Part shown: positions 22,859-31,083 of the stretch, one piece after another
Numbering within the stretch: position 1 is the stretch's first letter
Layout of the letters: each line of letters begins with the position of its first letter
Position numbers and translations under genes: made by a program
Notes under the pieces: generated by a model
What the model was told of the DNA's origin: nothing
The model's database searches: none
Seen by the model: the letters and a program-made list of their open reading frames with translations, nothing else
Assembly (NCBI GenBank): GCA_963831605.1
Contig: CAWHQR010000003.1
Span: 434,001-498,000, forward strand
Length of the DNA stretch: 64,000 bases
Direction: 5' to 3'
Source: DASUPK01 sp963831605
Lineage (GTDB): Bacteria; Actinomycetota; Thermoleophilia; Solirubrobacterales; 70-9

Positions 22859-23646
22859 CAGCCGCTCCTGGCCCGTGCACGAACGGCGATCGCGCTGAGC
22901 CAAAGACCGAGGGCCGCGATGCCGACCACCGAGATCACGGCCTTGAAAATGTCGTGGCCGGTGAAGCCCGAGATGACCGGCTGCCGAATCCCATCGACGA
23001 TGAAGCTCAGGGGGTTGTACTGGGCGACGGACGCGGCGGGCTCCAGCATCAGGCTCGCCGGGAAGAACGCGCTGGACAAAAACAGGACGACGAAGAGCAG
23101 GGGGAAGATCCCCTGGACCACGCTGGCGCTGCCGGTGCGCAAAGCAAGCGCCGCGGCCAGCGATCCGAATGCGATCGCCGAGGCGGACGCCATCAGCACG
23201 ATCCAGACCCCTCCTAGAAAGCCCGCATGGATCGTGGCGCCGAAGATCAGCCCGATCGCGATGAACCAGAGGGCGACGATTGCGCCGAGCATCGCGGTGC
23301 CGGCGAGCCGCCCGAGCACGATCGCGAAGCGGGAGATCGGCGCCGCGAAGAGCCGATCGGTGAAGCCCATCTCGATGTCGATCGCCAGCGCGATTGCCCC
23401 GGAGTTCCCGGCAAGCAGCACGGCCTGGACCACCGCGCCGGCGAGCATGAACGCGAGAAAGCTCTGCACGGGCGGGAACTGGGGGAGGTTCACCGCCCGC
23501 CCGGCGCCGCCGGTCTGAATCGCGAGCAGCAGGGTGGGGAAGATGAAAAGCGGTGCGGCCAGCTGCGGCCGCCGTGCCGTCTGCCTCACCGATCTGGCCC
23601 CGAGCGCGGCGATGACGCGGGCATCGGCGGCCAGGCGGCCGATCAT
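22858..23646 (-). CDS. ABC-2 type exporter permease
   Basis: 262 residues from ATG 23646, 4-bp overlap with the ATPase gene. Same plan as its neighbour: coupling segment AIDIEMGFTDRLFAAPISRF, spans at ALWFIAIGLIFGATIHA and GIFPLLFVVLFLSSAFFPA, and AQYNPLSFIVDGIRQPVIS before the final span. The two permeases are clearly paralogues and probably form a heterodimer. Confidence 0.88.
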   Translation of the reverse strand: MIGRLAADARVIAALGARSVRQTARRPQLAAPLFIFPTLLLAIQTGGAGRAVNLPQFPPVQSFLAFMLAGAVVQAVLLAGNSGAIALAIDIEMGFTDRLFAAPISRFAIVLGRLAGTAMLGAIVALWFIAIGLIFGATIHAGFLGGVWIVLMASASAIAFGSLAAALALRTGSASVVQGIFPLLFVVLFLSSAFFPASLMLEPAASVAQYNPLSFIVDGIRQPVISGFTGHDIFKAVISVVGIAALGLWLSAIAVRARARSG

Positions 23647-24671
23647 TCGGCGACGACCTCCTGTTCGCCCGTGTCCTTCTCGTCACCCTCGAGGTGCTGC
23701 CCGGTCTTTGCCACGAAGACGTCGTCAAGGCTGGGTTGGACCAGGTCGAGGGATTCGACGTCGAGGCCCTCCTGGTTGAGCGCCACGACGATCGGGCCGA
23801 CCTCGGAGGTTCCATGTTCGAGCTCGACCATCAGCGTGCCGTCGCGCGCGGGGAGCGGCTTGCCGAATCGGGCCAGAATCTGCTCGGCGTGGGTCGCCTT
23901 GCCGTCCCCATCGACGAGAGATAGCTCCAGGTGCGGTTTGCCCACCTCGGCCTTCAGGGCCTGCGGGGTGCCCTCGGCGACGATCAGGCCGCCGCTGATG
24001 ATGCCCACGCGGTCGGCGAGCTTGTCCGCCTCCTCCAGGTATTGAGTGGTCAGGAAGACGGTGGTGCCCTCGTCGTTCAGCTTCTGGACCTCCTCCCAGA
24101 TCGCCTGGCGGCTGACCGGGTCGAGGCCGGTGGTCGGCTCATCCAGGAAGAGGACCTGCGGGGTATGGACCAGGGCCGCGGCGAGATCGAGGCGCCGCTG
24201 CATCCCGCCCGAGTACGTGCCGACGCGCCGGTCGCCGGCGCGCGTCAGGCCCACGCGGTCGAGCAGCGAGTCCGCCAGCTCGCTCCCGCGCTGGCGGGAG
24301 ATGGCGTGCAGGGTCGCCTGGAGCTGGAGCAGCTCGCGGCCGGTCATCAGCGGGTCGAGCGCCGCCTCCTGGAGCGCCACACCGATCTTGCGACGCACCG
24401 TGCCGGCTTCAGCGACCACGTCATGACCGGCGACCCATGCCTGTCCGCCGGTTGGGGTGAGGAGCGTGGTCAGCATCCGGACGGTCGTGGTCTTCCCGGC
24501 GCCGTTCGGCCCCAGGAAGCCATAGATCTCCCCTTCCGCGACGGCCAGGTCGACGCCATCGACGGCCTTGATGCCGCCCTCGAACTCGCGAGCAAGCTGC
24601 TGCGTCTCGATTGCGGCCACGGTGCCCGGGACGATAACCGGAGGCCTGGACCGGCCCCGGAGGTTGGTCAC
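23643..24671 (-). CDS. ABC exporter ATP-binding protein, DrrA type
   Basis: 342 residues from ATG 24671. Walker A GPNGAGKTTTVRMLTT, signature YSGGMQRRLDLAAAL, Walker B VLFLDEPTTGLDP, and FLTTQYLEEADKLADR where the switch His is Gln, as is common in DrrA-type proteins. A C-terminal 90-residue domain ending EVVAE is the usual DrrA regulatory tail. ATPase subunit for the two permeases downstream. Its start overlaps the stop of the EamA gene by 4 bases, so all are likely one transcript. Confidence 0.92.
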   Translation of the reverse strand: MTNLRGRSRPPVIVPGTVAAIETQQLAREFEGGIKAVDGVDLAVAEGEIYGFLGPNGAGKTTTVRMLTTLLTPTGGQAWVAGHDVVAEAGTVRRKIGVALQEAALDPLMTGRELLQLQATLHAISRQRGSELADSLLDRVGLTRAGDRRVGTYSGGMQRRLDLAAALVHTPQVLFLDEPTTGLDPVSRQAIWEEVQKLNDEGTTVFLTTQYLEEADKLADRVGIISGGLIVAEGTPQALKAEVGKPHLELSLVDGDGKATHAEQILARFGKPLPARDGTLMVELEHGTSEVGPIVVALNQEGLDVESLDLVQPSLDDVFVAKTGQHLEGDEKDTGEQEVVAE

Positions 24672-25582
24672 ACAGCCAATCGCGCCCGCCGGCGAGTGAC
24701 GATCGCCGTCGGGTTGGGCGGCAGCCGGTCGTCGGTCGAGAGCCAGGAGCCCGCCAGGATCAGGAGCAGCCCGGCAATGGCACCCGCGCCAGGGCTCTCA
24801 CCGAGAACCACAACGCCGAGCGCCACCGCCACCACCGGGTTCACGTAGGTGATGATCGAGGCGCGGCCGGCGCCGACCTCGGAGACCAGCACCATCAGGA
24901 TCACGAACGCGATCGCGGTGCACACAACCCCGAGGACGACCAGCGAGACGAGCGCGTCGGCCGGCGGAGCGCTGCTGGGGAAGGTGATCAGCCCCGCGGG
25001 AGTGAGCAGCACCGCCGCGACGGTCAGGCTGGCGGCCATCGTCGCCCGTGGGTCGTAGCTGAGCAGATGCCGCTTGATGATCATCGGCCCCGCCGCATAG
25101 CCGACCGCTGCGACCATCACCGCTCCCGCTCCGAGCACCGCACCGGGCTCGGAGCTCAGGTCGATTCCGACGAGCGCAATCACTCCGGCGAGGCCGATCA
25201 GCATCCCGAGCATGCGGGTCCGTGTGGGTCGCTCGGTGTGATCGAAGCGAAGGGCGAGCAGGGCGATCAGCAGCGGCACGGTTGCGATCACGATCGCGGC
25301 CACGGACGAGTCCACGTGGCGCTCACCGGCCGCGATCAATGGGAACGGGACGGCCATCTCAACCGTGGCGTAGGCGAGGATCCAGCGCCGCGGGCCGCGT
25401 CGCAGCATCTCCAGAGCCTGGCGCGGGACGACGGCGAAGAGCAGCGACGCGCCGAGCACGAGCCGCGCCCAGGCCAGGAAGAACGGGGAGACGCCGCCGT
25501 CCACCGCGATCTTGATGAAGAGATACGGAACACCCCAGATCAGCGACAGGGCCGCGAACGCAAGCCAGGCCCGCCTGTTCAT
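24668..25582 (-). CDS. EamA/DMT family transporter
   Basis: 304 residues from ATG 25582, ten predicted membrane helices in two repeated halves. First EamA repeat opens FAALSLIWGVPYLFIKIAVD; the second has GAVMVAAVGYAAGPMIIKR and ends VNPVVAVALGVVVLGESPGAG with LLLILAGSWL, the classic last two helices. Members export amino acids or other metabolites or import sugars; substrate unknown. The gene stands between the amidase and the ABC exporter in a single-strand run. Confidence 0.88.
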   Translation of the reverse strand: MNRRAWLAFAALSLIWGVPYLFIKIAVDGGVSPFFLAWARLVLGASLLFAVVPRQALEMLRRGPRRWILAYATVEMAVPFPLIAAGERHVDSSVAAIVIATVPLLIALLALRFDHTERPTRTRMLGMLIGLAGVIALVGIDLSSEPGAVLGAGAVMVAAVGYAAGPMIIKRHLLSYDPRATMAASLTVAAVLLTPAGLITFPSSAPPADALVSLVVLGVVCTAIAFVILMVLVSEVGAGRASIITYVNPVVAVALGVVVLGESPGAGAIAGLLLILAGSWLSTDDRLPPNPTAIVTRRRARLAV

Positions 25583-25585
25583 CTC

Positions 25586-26935
25586 TCAGGCGACGGCGGC
25601 GGGACGAAGTTCGACGAACTCGCGCTCGGTGGCGCGCTCGAGCGCCTCGGCGGCATCGAGCAGGGCGGCATCCGATCCCCACGGGCCCAGTAGCTGCAGC
25701 GCCGCCGGAAGCCCACCGTCCAGGCCCACGGGGACGCTCACGCCGGGCACGCCCGTGAGGTTGGCGAGCACACCCTGGCGCGCGTTGCCCGCGTCGGCCG
25801 ACTCGACGCCGGACGGCAGCTCGATCATGGGCTCGGCCAGCGGAGGGGCAACGGCCGGAACTGCCGGCCACGCCAGCACGTCGACCTCGTCGAAGAGGGC
25901 GGCGAGGTCCCTGCGCACCTTGGCGCGGAGCGTGAACGCGCGCGCCGTCAGGCTGAGCGGCAAGAGGGCCCGGAGCTTGAGGACGCCACGGTTGATCAAG
26001 CCGAGCTCGGGAGAGAGCTCGTTGAGCACTCCGGGAACCAGATGTGCCGCCTCCTCCGCTTGCGCGACCAGCAGGGCGGCCGGCAGGATCAGCTCGAGGT
26101 CGGGCAGCTCCACCTCGGTCACGTCGCCGCCGACCTCGGCCCGCAGGGCCTCCAGCGCGCCCTCACAGGCCTCGCGAACGCCGGGCGCCGAGTCGCTCCA
26201 GTAGGGATCGCGGATCACGCCGATCCGCAGTCCCTCCGGTTTGCCGGCACGGAGCGCCTCGCCGAACAGCGCCGAGGCGAGCAGCCGGCAGTCGGCGGCG
26301 TCCCGGCAGAGCGGGCCGGAGACGATCGTCTCGGTGTTGGCGATGTGATGGCCCTCCATGGCGGAGCGCCCGAAGGTGGGCTTCAGCCCCGTGAGGCCGC
26401 AGTAGGCGGCGGGGTAGCGGATCGAGCCGAGGCCGTCGGCGCCGACCGCGCCCGATACCAGGCCCCCTGCGACGGCCGCCGCCGGCCCGCTCGAGGAACC
26501 GCCGGGGCAGCGGTCGAGGTCCCAGGGGTTGTGAGCGGCCCCGTAGAGGGAGGTGTTCCCGGTGCTGCTCGAGCCAAGCTCGTGCATGTTCGCGACGCCC
26601 GCGATCACGGCGCCTGCATCCCGCAGGGTGCGATAGGGCCCCGACTCGCCGGGTTCGAGCGTCACTCCGGGGACGGACGCGGCACCGACGGTCTCGGCTC
26701 GCCAGGGAAGCGGCCACTCGTCCTTGATCAGGACGGGCACGCCTCGCAGCGGGCCGTCGGGGGCCTGCTCGAGCATCTCGCGCGACTGATCGGGGAAGGT
26801 CGCGACCACCGCGTTCAGGTCCGGGTTCCGTTCCTCGATCCGGGCGAGGCAGGCGTCGAGGAGCTCGCCGGCGTCCAGGTCGCCGGCTGCGATCTGCGCC
26901 GCCTGCTCCCTCAGCGGAAGGTCGAGGGCGCTCAT
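25586..26935 (-). CDS. amidase (amidase signature family)
   Basis: 449 residues from ATG 26935. Catalytic Lys in GVPVLIKDEWPL (about residue 70), the Ser-rich amidase signature GGSSSGPAAAVAGGLVSGAV (about 143-162) and the catalytic cis-Ser/Ser region GLGSIRYPAAYCGLTGLKPT. GLGS replaces the usual TGGS, a mild departure. It hydrolyses an amide bond in the cytosol; substrate unknown. Its start overlaps (ATGA) the small gene upstream, which encodes an AtzG/GatC-like partner. Confidence 0.88.
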   Translation of the reverse strand: MSALDLPLREQAAQIAAGDLDAGELLDACLARIEERNPDLNAVVATFPDQSREMLEQAPDGPLRGVPVLIKDEWPLPWRAETVGAASVPGVTLEPGESGPYRTLRDAGAVIAGVANMHELGSSSTGNTSLYGAAHNPWDLDRCPGGSSSGPAAAVAGGLVSGAVGADGLGSIRYPAAYCGLTGLKPTFGRSAMEGHHIANTETIVSGPLCRDAADCRLLASALFGEALRAGKPEGLRIGVIRDPYWSDSAPGVREACEGALEALRAEVGGDVTEVELPDLELILPAALLVAQAEEAAHLVPGVLNELSPELGLINRGVLKLRALLPLSLTARAFTLRAKVRRDLAALFDEVDVLAWPAVPAVAPPLAEPMIELPSGVESADAGNARQGVLANLTGVPGVSVPVGLDGGLPAALQLLGPWGSDAALLDAAEALERATEREFVELRPAAVA

Positions 26936-27132
26936 CGCGCCGGAGGCTTCGAGACGTCCGCGTAAATCTCGGGCTCGATTCCGTCGAGGTCCGCATCCCG
27001 GAGCAGCTGCATGCCCGGCTCGTAGACGGACCAGACCCCCACCATCACCGCCCGCTCGTCCTCATCGGCGTCGATTCCGAAGGTTTCGAGGGCCCCGTTC
27101 AAATAGCTCTGGAATGCGGTTTCGCCCTCCAT
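26932..27132 (-). CDS. AtzG/GatC-like small amidase partner
   Basis: 66 residues from ATG 27132 (a longer frame to GTG 27183 is less likely). Two helices, AFQSYLNGALETFGIDADED and RAVMVGVWSVYEPGMQLLRD, followed by ADLDGIEPEIYADVSKPPAR. That helix pair plus a Pro-containing extended tail is the plan of GatC and AtzG, which wrap around an amidase and stabilise it. Four-base overlap with the amidase gene fits a 1:1 complex. Assignment is by shape and context. Confidence 0.65.
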   Translation of the reverse strand: MEGETAFQSYLNGALETFGIDADEDERAVMVGVWSVYEPGMQLLRDADLDGIEPEIYADVSKPPAR

Positions 27133-27198
27133 CGGGCTGAACCTTACTCGTGCGTACTGCAAGGAAACCCCGCAACCCTCCACGTAAAGGAGTGTTCA

Positions 27199-27990
27199 AT
27201 GAAGTCCATGGGCCATACAGCTCACGCTCAAGCACGCCTGCACAGATGGAGCATCGGAACCGCCGTCGCAGTCTTCGTGACGGCGCTCGCGGCACTCCTC
27301 GTGACCGGTATCGCCGGCGCGGCTCCCCGCGTGACCGTGCTGGGCGCGGCGACGCCCGCGGTTCCCTCGTGCCCCACGAGCTGCCAGGCGGTCGGCAAGA
27401 CCACGGGCTTCCAGACGAACATCACCGGCGCCAAGAACCCCTTCCTCGTCTCGAGCCGCGGCAGGCTCGTCGCCTGGTCGATCAAGACCGGCGCGCCGAG
27501 CACCAAGCCGAACCCGAACAACAACAACCAGAGCGACTTCGATTTCTTCAGCAAGACGTTCGGGGGGCCGCCCAAGGCGAGGATTTCGGTGCTCAAGCCG
27601 ATCATGAAGTCGATCCGGGCGGGCAAGCCGATCTACAAGCTCAAGTCCCAGTCGCCCGTTGAGGACCTCTCCGCCTTCCTCGGGCAGACCACCACCTTCA
27701 CGCTCGACACCCCGCTGCGGGTGAAGCCGAACAACGTCGTCGCCCTCACGGTCCCGACCTGGGCGCCCGCCTTCGCGATCAATCAGAGCGCGGATACGAA
27801 GTGGGCCGCCAGCCGCAAGAAGGGCAAGTGCAACAACACGGCCGACATCCTGGCCGGAACGCCGCAGGACGCACTCGGCACCCAGCGCTCCTACGGGTGC
27901 GTCTACAACACCGCTCGCCTGCTCTACTCGGCGACCGTCGTCGCGGACCCGAATCAGTCCCCGCCGAAGAAGCCGAGCAAGAAGAAGTAA
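27199..27990 (+). CDS. secreted protein of unknown function with Lys-rich end
   Basis: 263 residues from ATG 27199 with AAAGGAG 7 bases upstream. The signal peptide (SIGTAVAVFVTALAALLVTG, cleavage near AGAAP) is longer than usual at the n-region. Mature chain has Cys pairs at SCPTSCQAVG and KGKCNNTADI/SYGCVYN, and a beta-rich middle with RLVAWSIKTGAPSTKPNPNN and PLRVKPNNVVALTVPTWAP, which is the counterpart of the TSWSF...QAGDVIG core of the other secreted proteins. Ends KKPSKKK. Confidence 0.75.
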   Translation: MKSMGHTAHAQARLHRWSIGTAVAVFVTALAALLVTGIAGAAPRVTVLGAATPAVPSCPTSCQAVGKTTGFQTNITGAKNPFLVSSRGRLVAWSIKTGAPSTKPNPNNNNQSDFDFFSKTFGGPPKARISVLKPIMKSIRAGKPIYKLKSQSPVEDLSAFLGQTTTFTLDTPLRVKPNNVVALTVPTWAPAFAINQSADTKWAASRKKGKCNNTADILAGTPQDALGTQRSYGCVYNTARLLYSATVVADPNQSPPKKPSKKK

Positions 27991-28006
27991 GCGGCCACCA
28001 GGCCGC
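27991..28006 (+). terminator. stem-loop after secreted-protein gene
   Basis: GCGGCC (27991-27996) and GGCCGC (28001-28006) flank ACCA immediately after the stop codon. There is no U-run, only CCACTTTCG. It lies between convergent genes and could stop transcription from the left. Confidence 0.4.
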
Positions 28007-28057
28007 TCCACTTTCGAGCGGAGGGCGAAGCCCGGAGCGACTTGTGTGGGGCGGCCG

Positions 28058-28378
28058 CTAGCCGCAGGCGGACGGGTTCTGCTTGCACTGCTGCTCGAAG
28101 CTCGCCTGTGGGCTGCCCTTCTTCGGGGGGACGTCGTTGGTCGGCGAATCGGGCTGCTGCGGGTTGAACGTCTTGCCGCCCTTGGTGGTGACGGTGGTGC
28201 CCGGCGCGGTGGTGGTCGTGGGCACCGTGGTCGATGTCGCGGAGGGGACCGGGGAGGTGACGGCGGGGATCGAGACCGAATGGGTCGAGGTCTCGCCGGA
28301 GCTGTCGCTCCCGCACCCCGTGACGGTCAGGCCGATGGCGAGCGCCAGCGGGATGAGCAGCCCGTAGCGGCCTGTCAC
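28058..28378 (-). CDS. lipoprotein, Thr/Pro-rich
   Basis: 106 residues from GTG 28378, overlapping the upstream stop by 4 bases (GTGA). Signal LLIPLALAIGLTVTGCGSD with a lipobox VTGC at about residue 24, so it should be lipidated and anchored outside the membrane. The rest is Thr/Ser/Pro-rich (VPTTTTAPGTTVTTKGG), with two Cys near the end (QQCKQNPSACG). No function assigned. Confidence 0.7.
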   Translation of the reverse strand: MTGRYGLLIPLALAIGLTVTGCGSDSSGETSTHSVSIPAVTSPVPSATSTTVPTTTTAPGTTVTTKGGKTFNPQQPDSPTNDVPPKKGSPQASFEQQCKQNPSACG

Positions 28379-28650
28379 GAACCGTCGAGGGCCGGCTGGC
28401 GCAGCCCGCAGTACGGGCAATCGCTCACGTCCAGCCCGATCAGCTGGTTGCAGCGGCGGCACGCGCGCAGGTTCTCCGGCGCCCGCACGAGCGCGGACTC
28501 CGAGGGCGCGAGGGGCAGCAGCGCCGCGGCGACGCTCATCTCCTCGCCGCTCTCGCGGTCGACGTAGACGCCGTCGGGCTTGACCTTCGCGAGCGCCTCG
28601 CGGCCGGATGCCGGGGCCCGGAGGCGATAGGTCTGCTCGGGATTCTGCAT
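28375..28650 (-). CDS. small zinc-ribbon protein
   Basis: 91 residues from ATG 28650. The C-terminal half has CRRCNQLIGLDVSDCPYCG, two CxxC knuckles 14 residues apart, a zinc ribbon. The N-terminal part (TYRLRAPASGREALAKVKPD) is a short unrecognised domain with GVYVDRESGEEMSV. Cytosolic; perhaps a nucleic-acid or protein binder. Divergent from the glycosyltransferase gene. Confidence 0.7.
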   Translation of the reverse strand: MQNPEQTYRLRAPASGREALAKVKPDGVYVDRESGEEMSVAAALLPLAPSESALVRAPENLRACRRCNQLIGLDVSDCPYCGLRQPALDGS

Positions 28651-28676
28651 CGCGCGCGCACAATACCGTGCCCACC

Positions 28677-30246
28677 ATGAGGATTCTCATCTTCCACGGC
28701 TACCTGCTGCGCGGGACCGGATCCAACGTCTACAACGCGAGCCTGGCCCAGGCGCTCGCGGGTCAGGGACACGAGGTCCACCTCCTCTGTCAGGACCGCC
28801 ACGCCGCGGAGCTGGACTGGGTCGACGCGGTCGGGGGCTGGGACGGCGGCACCCTCCAGGTGAAGCGGATTCGCGATCCCGGGCCCAGCGGCAGCGTCAC
28901 CGTGTACCGCCCCGAGATCGGCGGCCTGCTTCCGGTCTACGTCCTCGATCGCTACGAGGGCTTCGAGGTGAAGACGTTCCCCGACCTGAGCGACGCCGAG
29001 CTCGACCGCTATCTCGATGCGAACGTCGCCGCCGTGCGCGACGTGGTCGCGGCGGCGGGTGATCCGCAGGCCGGCGCTGGCGAACCACCTGATCATGGGC
29101 CCGGCCATCCTGGCCAGGGCCGGGCTGCGCTTCGCGATCAAGGTGCACGGCTCGGACATCTCCTACACCGTCCGCCCGTACCCCGACCGCTTCGTCCCCT
29201 ACGCGCGCGAGGGAACGGATGCCGCCGCCGGAATCCTCGCCGGCTCCTCCCACACGGCGCGGGCGCTGTTCGAGACGGTGCCGGACCCCGGCCTGCGGGA
29301 GCGCACGCGTCTCGGGCCGCCCGGGGTCGACGTCCACCGCTTCCGGCCGCATCCCGAGGAGGAGGCCATCCGCGACCTCGCCCGGCTCGCGGGCGATCTC
29401 GCGGCCGAGACGGCCGATGATCCCGAGGAGAGCGACGACTCGTTCGGGCGGGACGGCCCGGCGCTCGCCGAAGCTCTTGGCCTCTGGGGGGACGGCGACC
29501 CCCGCGTGCTCTTCGTCGGCAAGCTCCTGGTCAGCAAGGGCGTCGACCTGCTCGCGGCCGCGTGGCCGCTCGTCCACCGCGAGCGCACCGCCGCCGGCGC
29601 TCCCGCGCCTCGTCTTCTCTTCATCGGCTTCGGGGCCTTCGAGGACGGGTTGCGCACGCTGGTCGAGGCGCTGGGACGCGGCGATCTCGATGCCGCCCGC
29701 GGAGTGGCAGCACGAGGACGCGGTCTCGAGGGAGACGACGATGTGCCGCTTCCCATCCTCTCCGCCTTCCTGGCGGACCCGCCGCAGGGTTACGCCGACG
29801 CCGCCCGCGCGGCCGCCGACTCGATCTTGATCGGCGGGCGGCTCGAGCACGATGAGGTCGCCGACGTGATGCCGGCGGCTCATACCTTCGAGATGCCGAG
29901 CACCTGGCCCGAGGCGTTCGGAATGGTCCCGGCGGAGTCGGCTGCCTGCGGCGTCCCGCCGACCGCCGCCAACCACTCCGGGATGCGCGAGGTCGCGCAG
30001 GTGCTCGCCGACGCCCTCGATCCCGATCTGGCGCCTCTGCTGAGCTTCCCGGTGGGCCCAGACGCGGTCACCGAGCTCGCGGGTCGCATCAACGGGTGGC
30101 TCGCCCTGAGCCCCGATCGGCGGCGCGAGGCGGGCCTCGCGCTCTCCAGGCGGGTGGACGAGCTGTGGAGCTGGGAGGGCGTCGCGCGGACGGTCCTAGC
30201 AGCTTCCGCGGGCGAGCTGGGTGACCTGCCGATGGTTACGGGCTGA
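28677..30246 (+). CDS. GT4-type glycosyltransferase, interrupted by one frameshift
   Basis: Reads MRILIFHGYLLRGTGSNVYN from ATG 28677 as a GT-B N-terminal domain, to about 29056. After that the homologous sequence continues one base over as PALANHLIMGPAILARAGL and FAIKVHGSDISYTVRPYP, and further GVDVHRFRPHPEEEA, VLFVGKLLVSKGVDLLAAAW and the donor-binding PSTWPEAFGMVPAESAACG (Glu of the EX7E motif). An extra G in GGCGGCGGGTG (29051-29061) accounts for the break. With it removed the enzyme has about 522 residues. Retaining sugar transferase, acceptor unknown. Confidence 0.8.
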
Positions 30247-30268
30247 GTCGTGAATAGAATGCCGCCCG

Positions 30269-31046
30269 ATGCGGGGACTACCCCTAGCGAAGCTGATCGC
30301 GGCAGTCATCGTCCTCACCGTCGTCACCTCGGTGATCATGTTGATCCCGAACTGGAACGGCGAGGCGGCGTCCACCGCCGCGAACAAGATCGACACGTTG
30401 CTCGACGTATTGATCGTGCTGTCGTCGTTCGTCTTCTCGACCGTCATGGTGATGCTCGTCTATGCCGTCTGGAAGTGGAGGGCGAAGCCGGGCGACGAGT
30501 CGGACGGAGCCCCGATCCACGGCAACACTCGGTTGGAGATCGCCTGGACCGTGATCCCGACCGTGATTGTGCTCTGTTCTCGCGGGCTACTCCTGGATCA
30601 CGCTGGACAACATCGAGGCGCACGACCCGAACCGAATGGTCGTCGACGTCTACTCCCAGCAGTACGAGTGGCACTTCGACTACCCCGAGACGGGCACCAC
30701 CTCGCGGGAGCTCCACGTCCCTGTCAATCGCCAGATCGAGTTCCGGATGCACGCGCTCGACGTGATCCACTCGTTCTGGGTCCCGGAGTGGCGGATCAAG
30801 AAGGACAACGTCCCGGGCATCACGACCCGCGCCTACGTCACGCCGGACAAGGTCGGGGACTACACGCTCGTCTGCACCGAGCTCTGCGGCATCGGCCACG
30901 CGACCATGAGGGCGCCGGTCGTCGTGGAGGACTCTCAGTCGGCCTGGCAGCAGTGGGCGGCGAGCCAGCCGCCGATCAAGTCGGACGAGCAGGCCGGGGA
31001 GAAACAGCCGAATGGACCGACCACACCGAGGCAGATCAAGCAGTGA
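30269..31046 (+). CDS. ctaC: cytochrome c oxidase subunit II, interrupted by one frameshift
   Basis: First frame from ATG 30269: two membrane helices (LAKLIAAVIVLTVVTSVIML and VLIVLSSFVFSTVMVMLVYA) and RLEIAWTVIPTVIVL. From about 30570 the protein continues one base over: SVLAGYSWITLDNIEAHDPN, VIHSFWVPEWRIKKDNVPG, and the CuA site CTELCGIGHATM with both Cys, the Glu carbonyl position, His and Met, plus the earlier His in VIHSFW. All CuA ligands are present. The single extra base is either an error or a recent mutation, since the gene heads an intact oxidase operon. Confidence 0.85.
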
Positions 31047-31083
31047 CCTTAGGAATGGTTGAGATAATCCGCAGGATGGAAGG

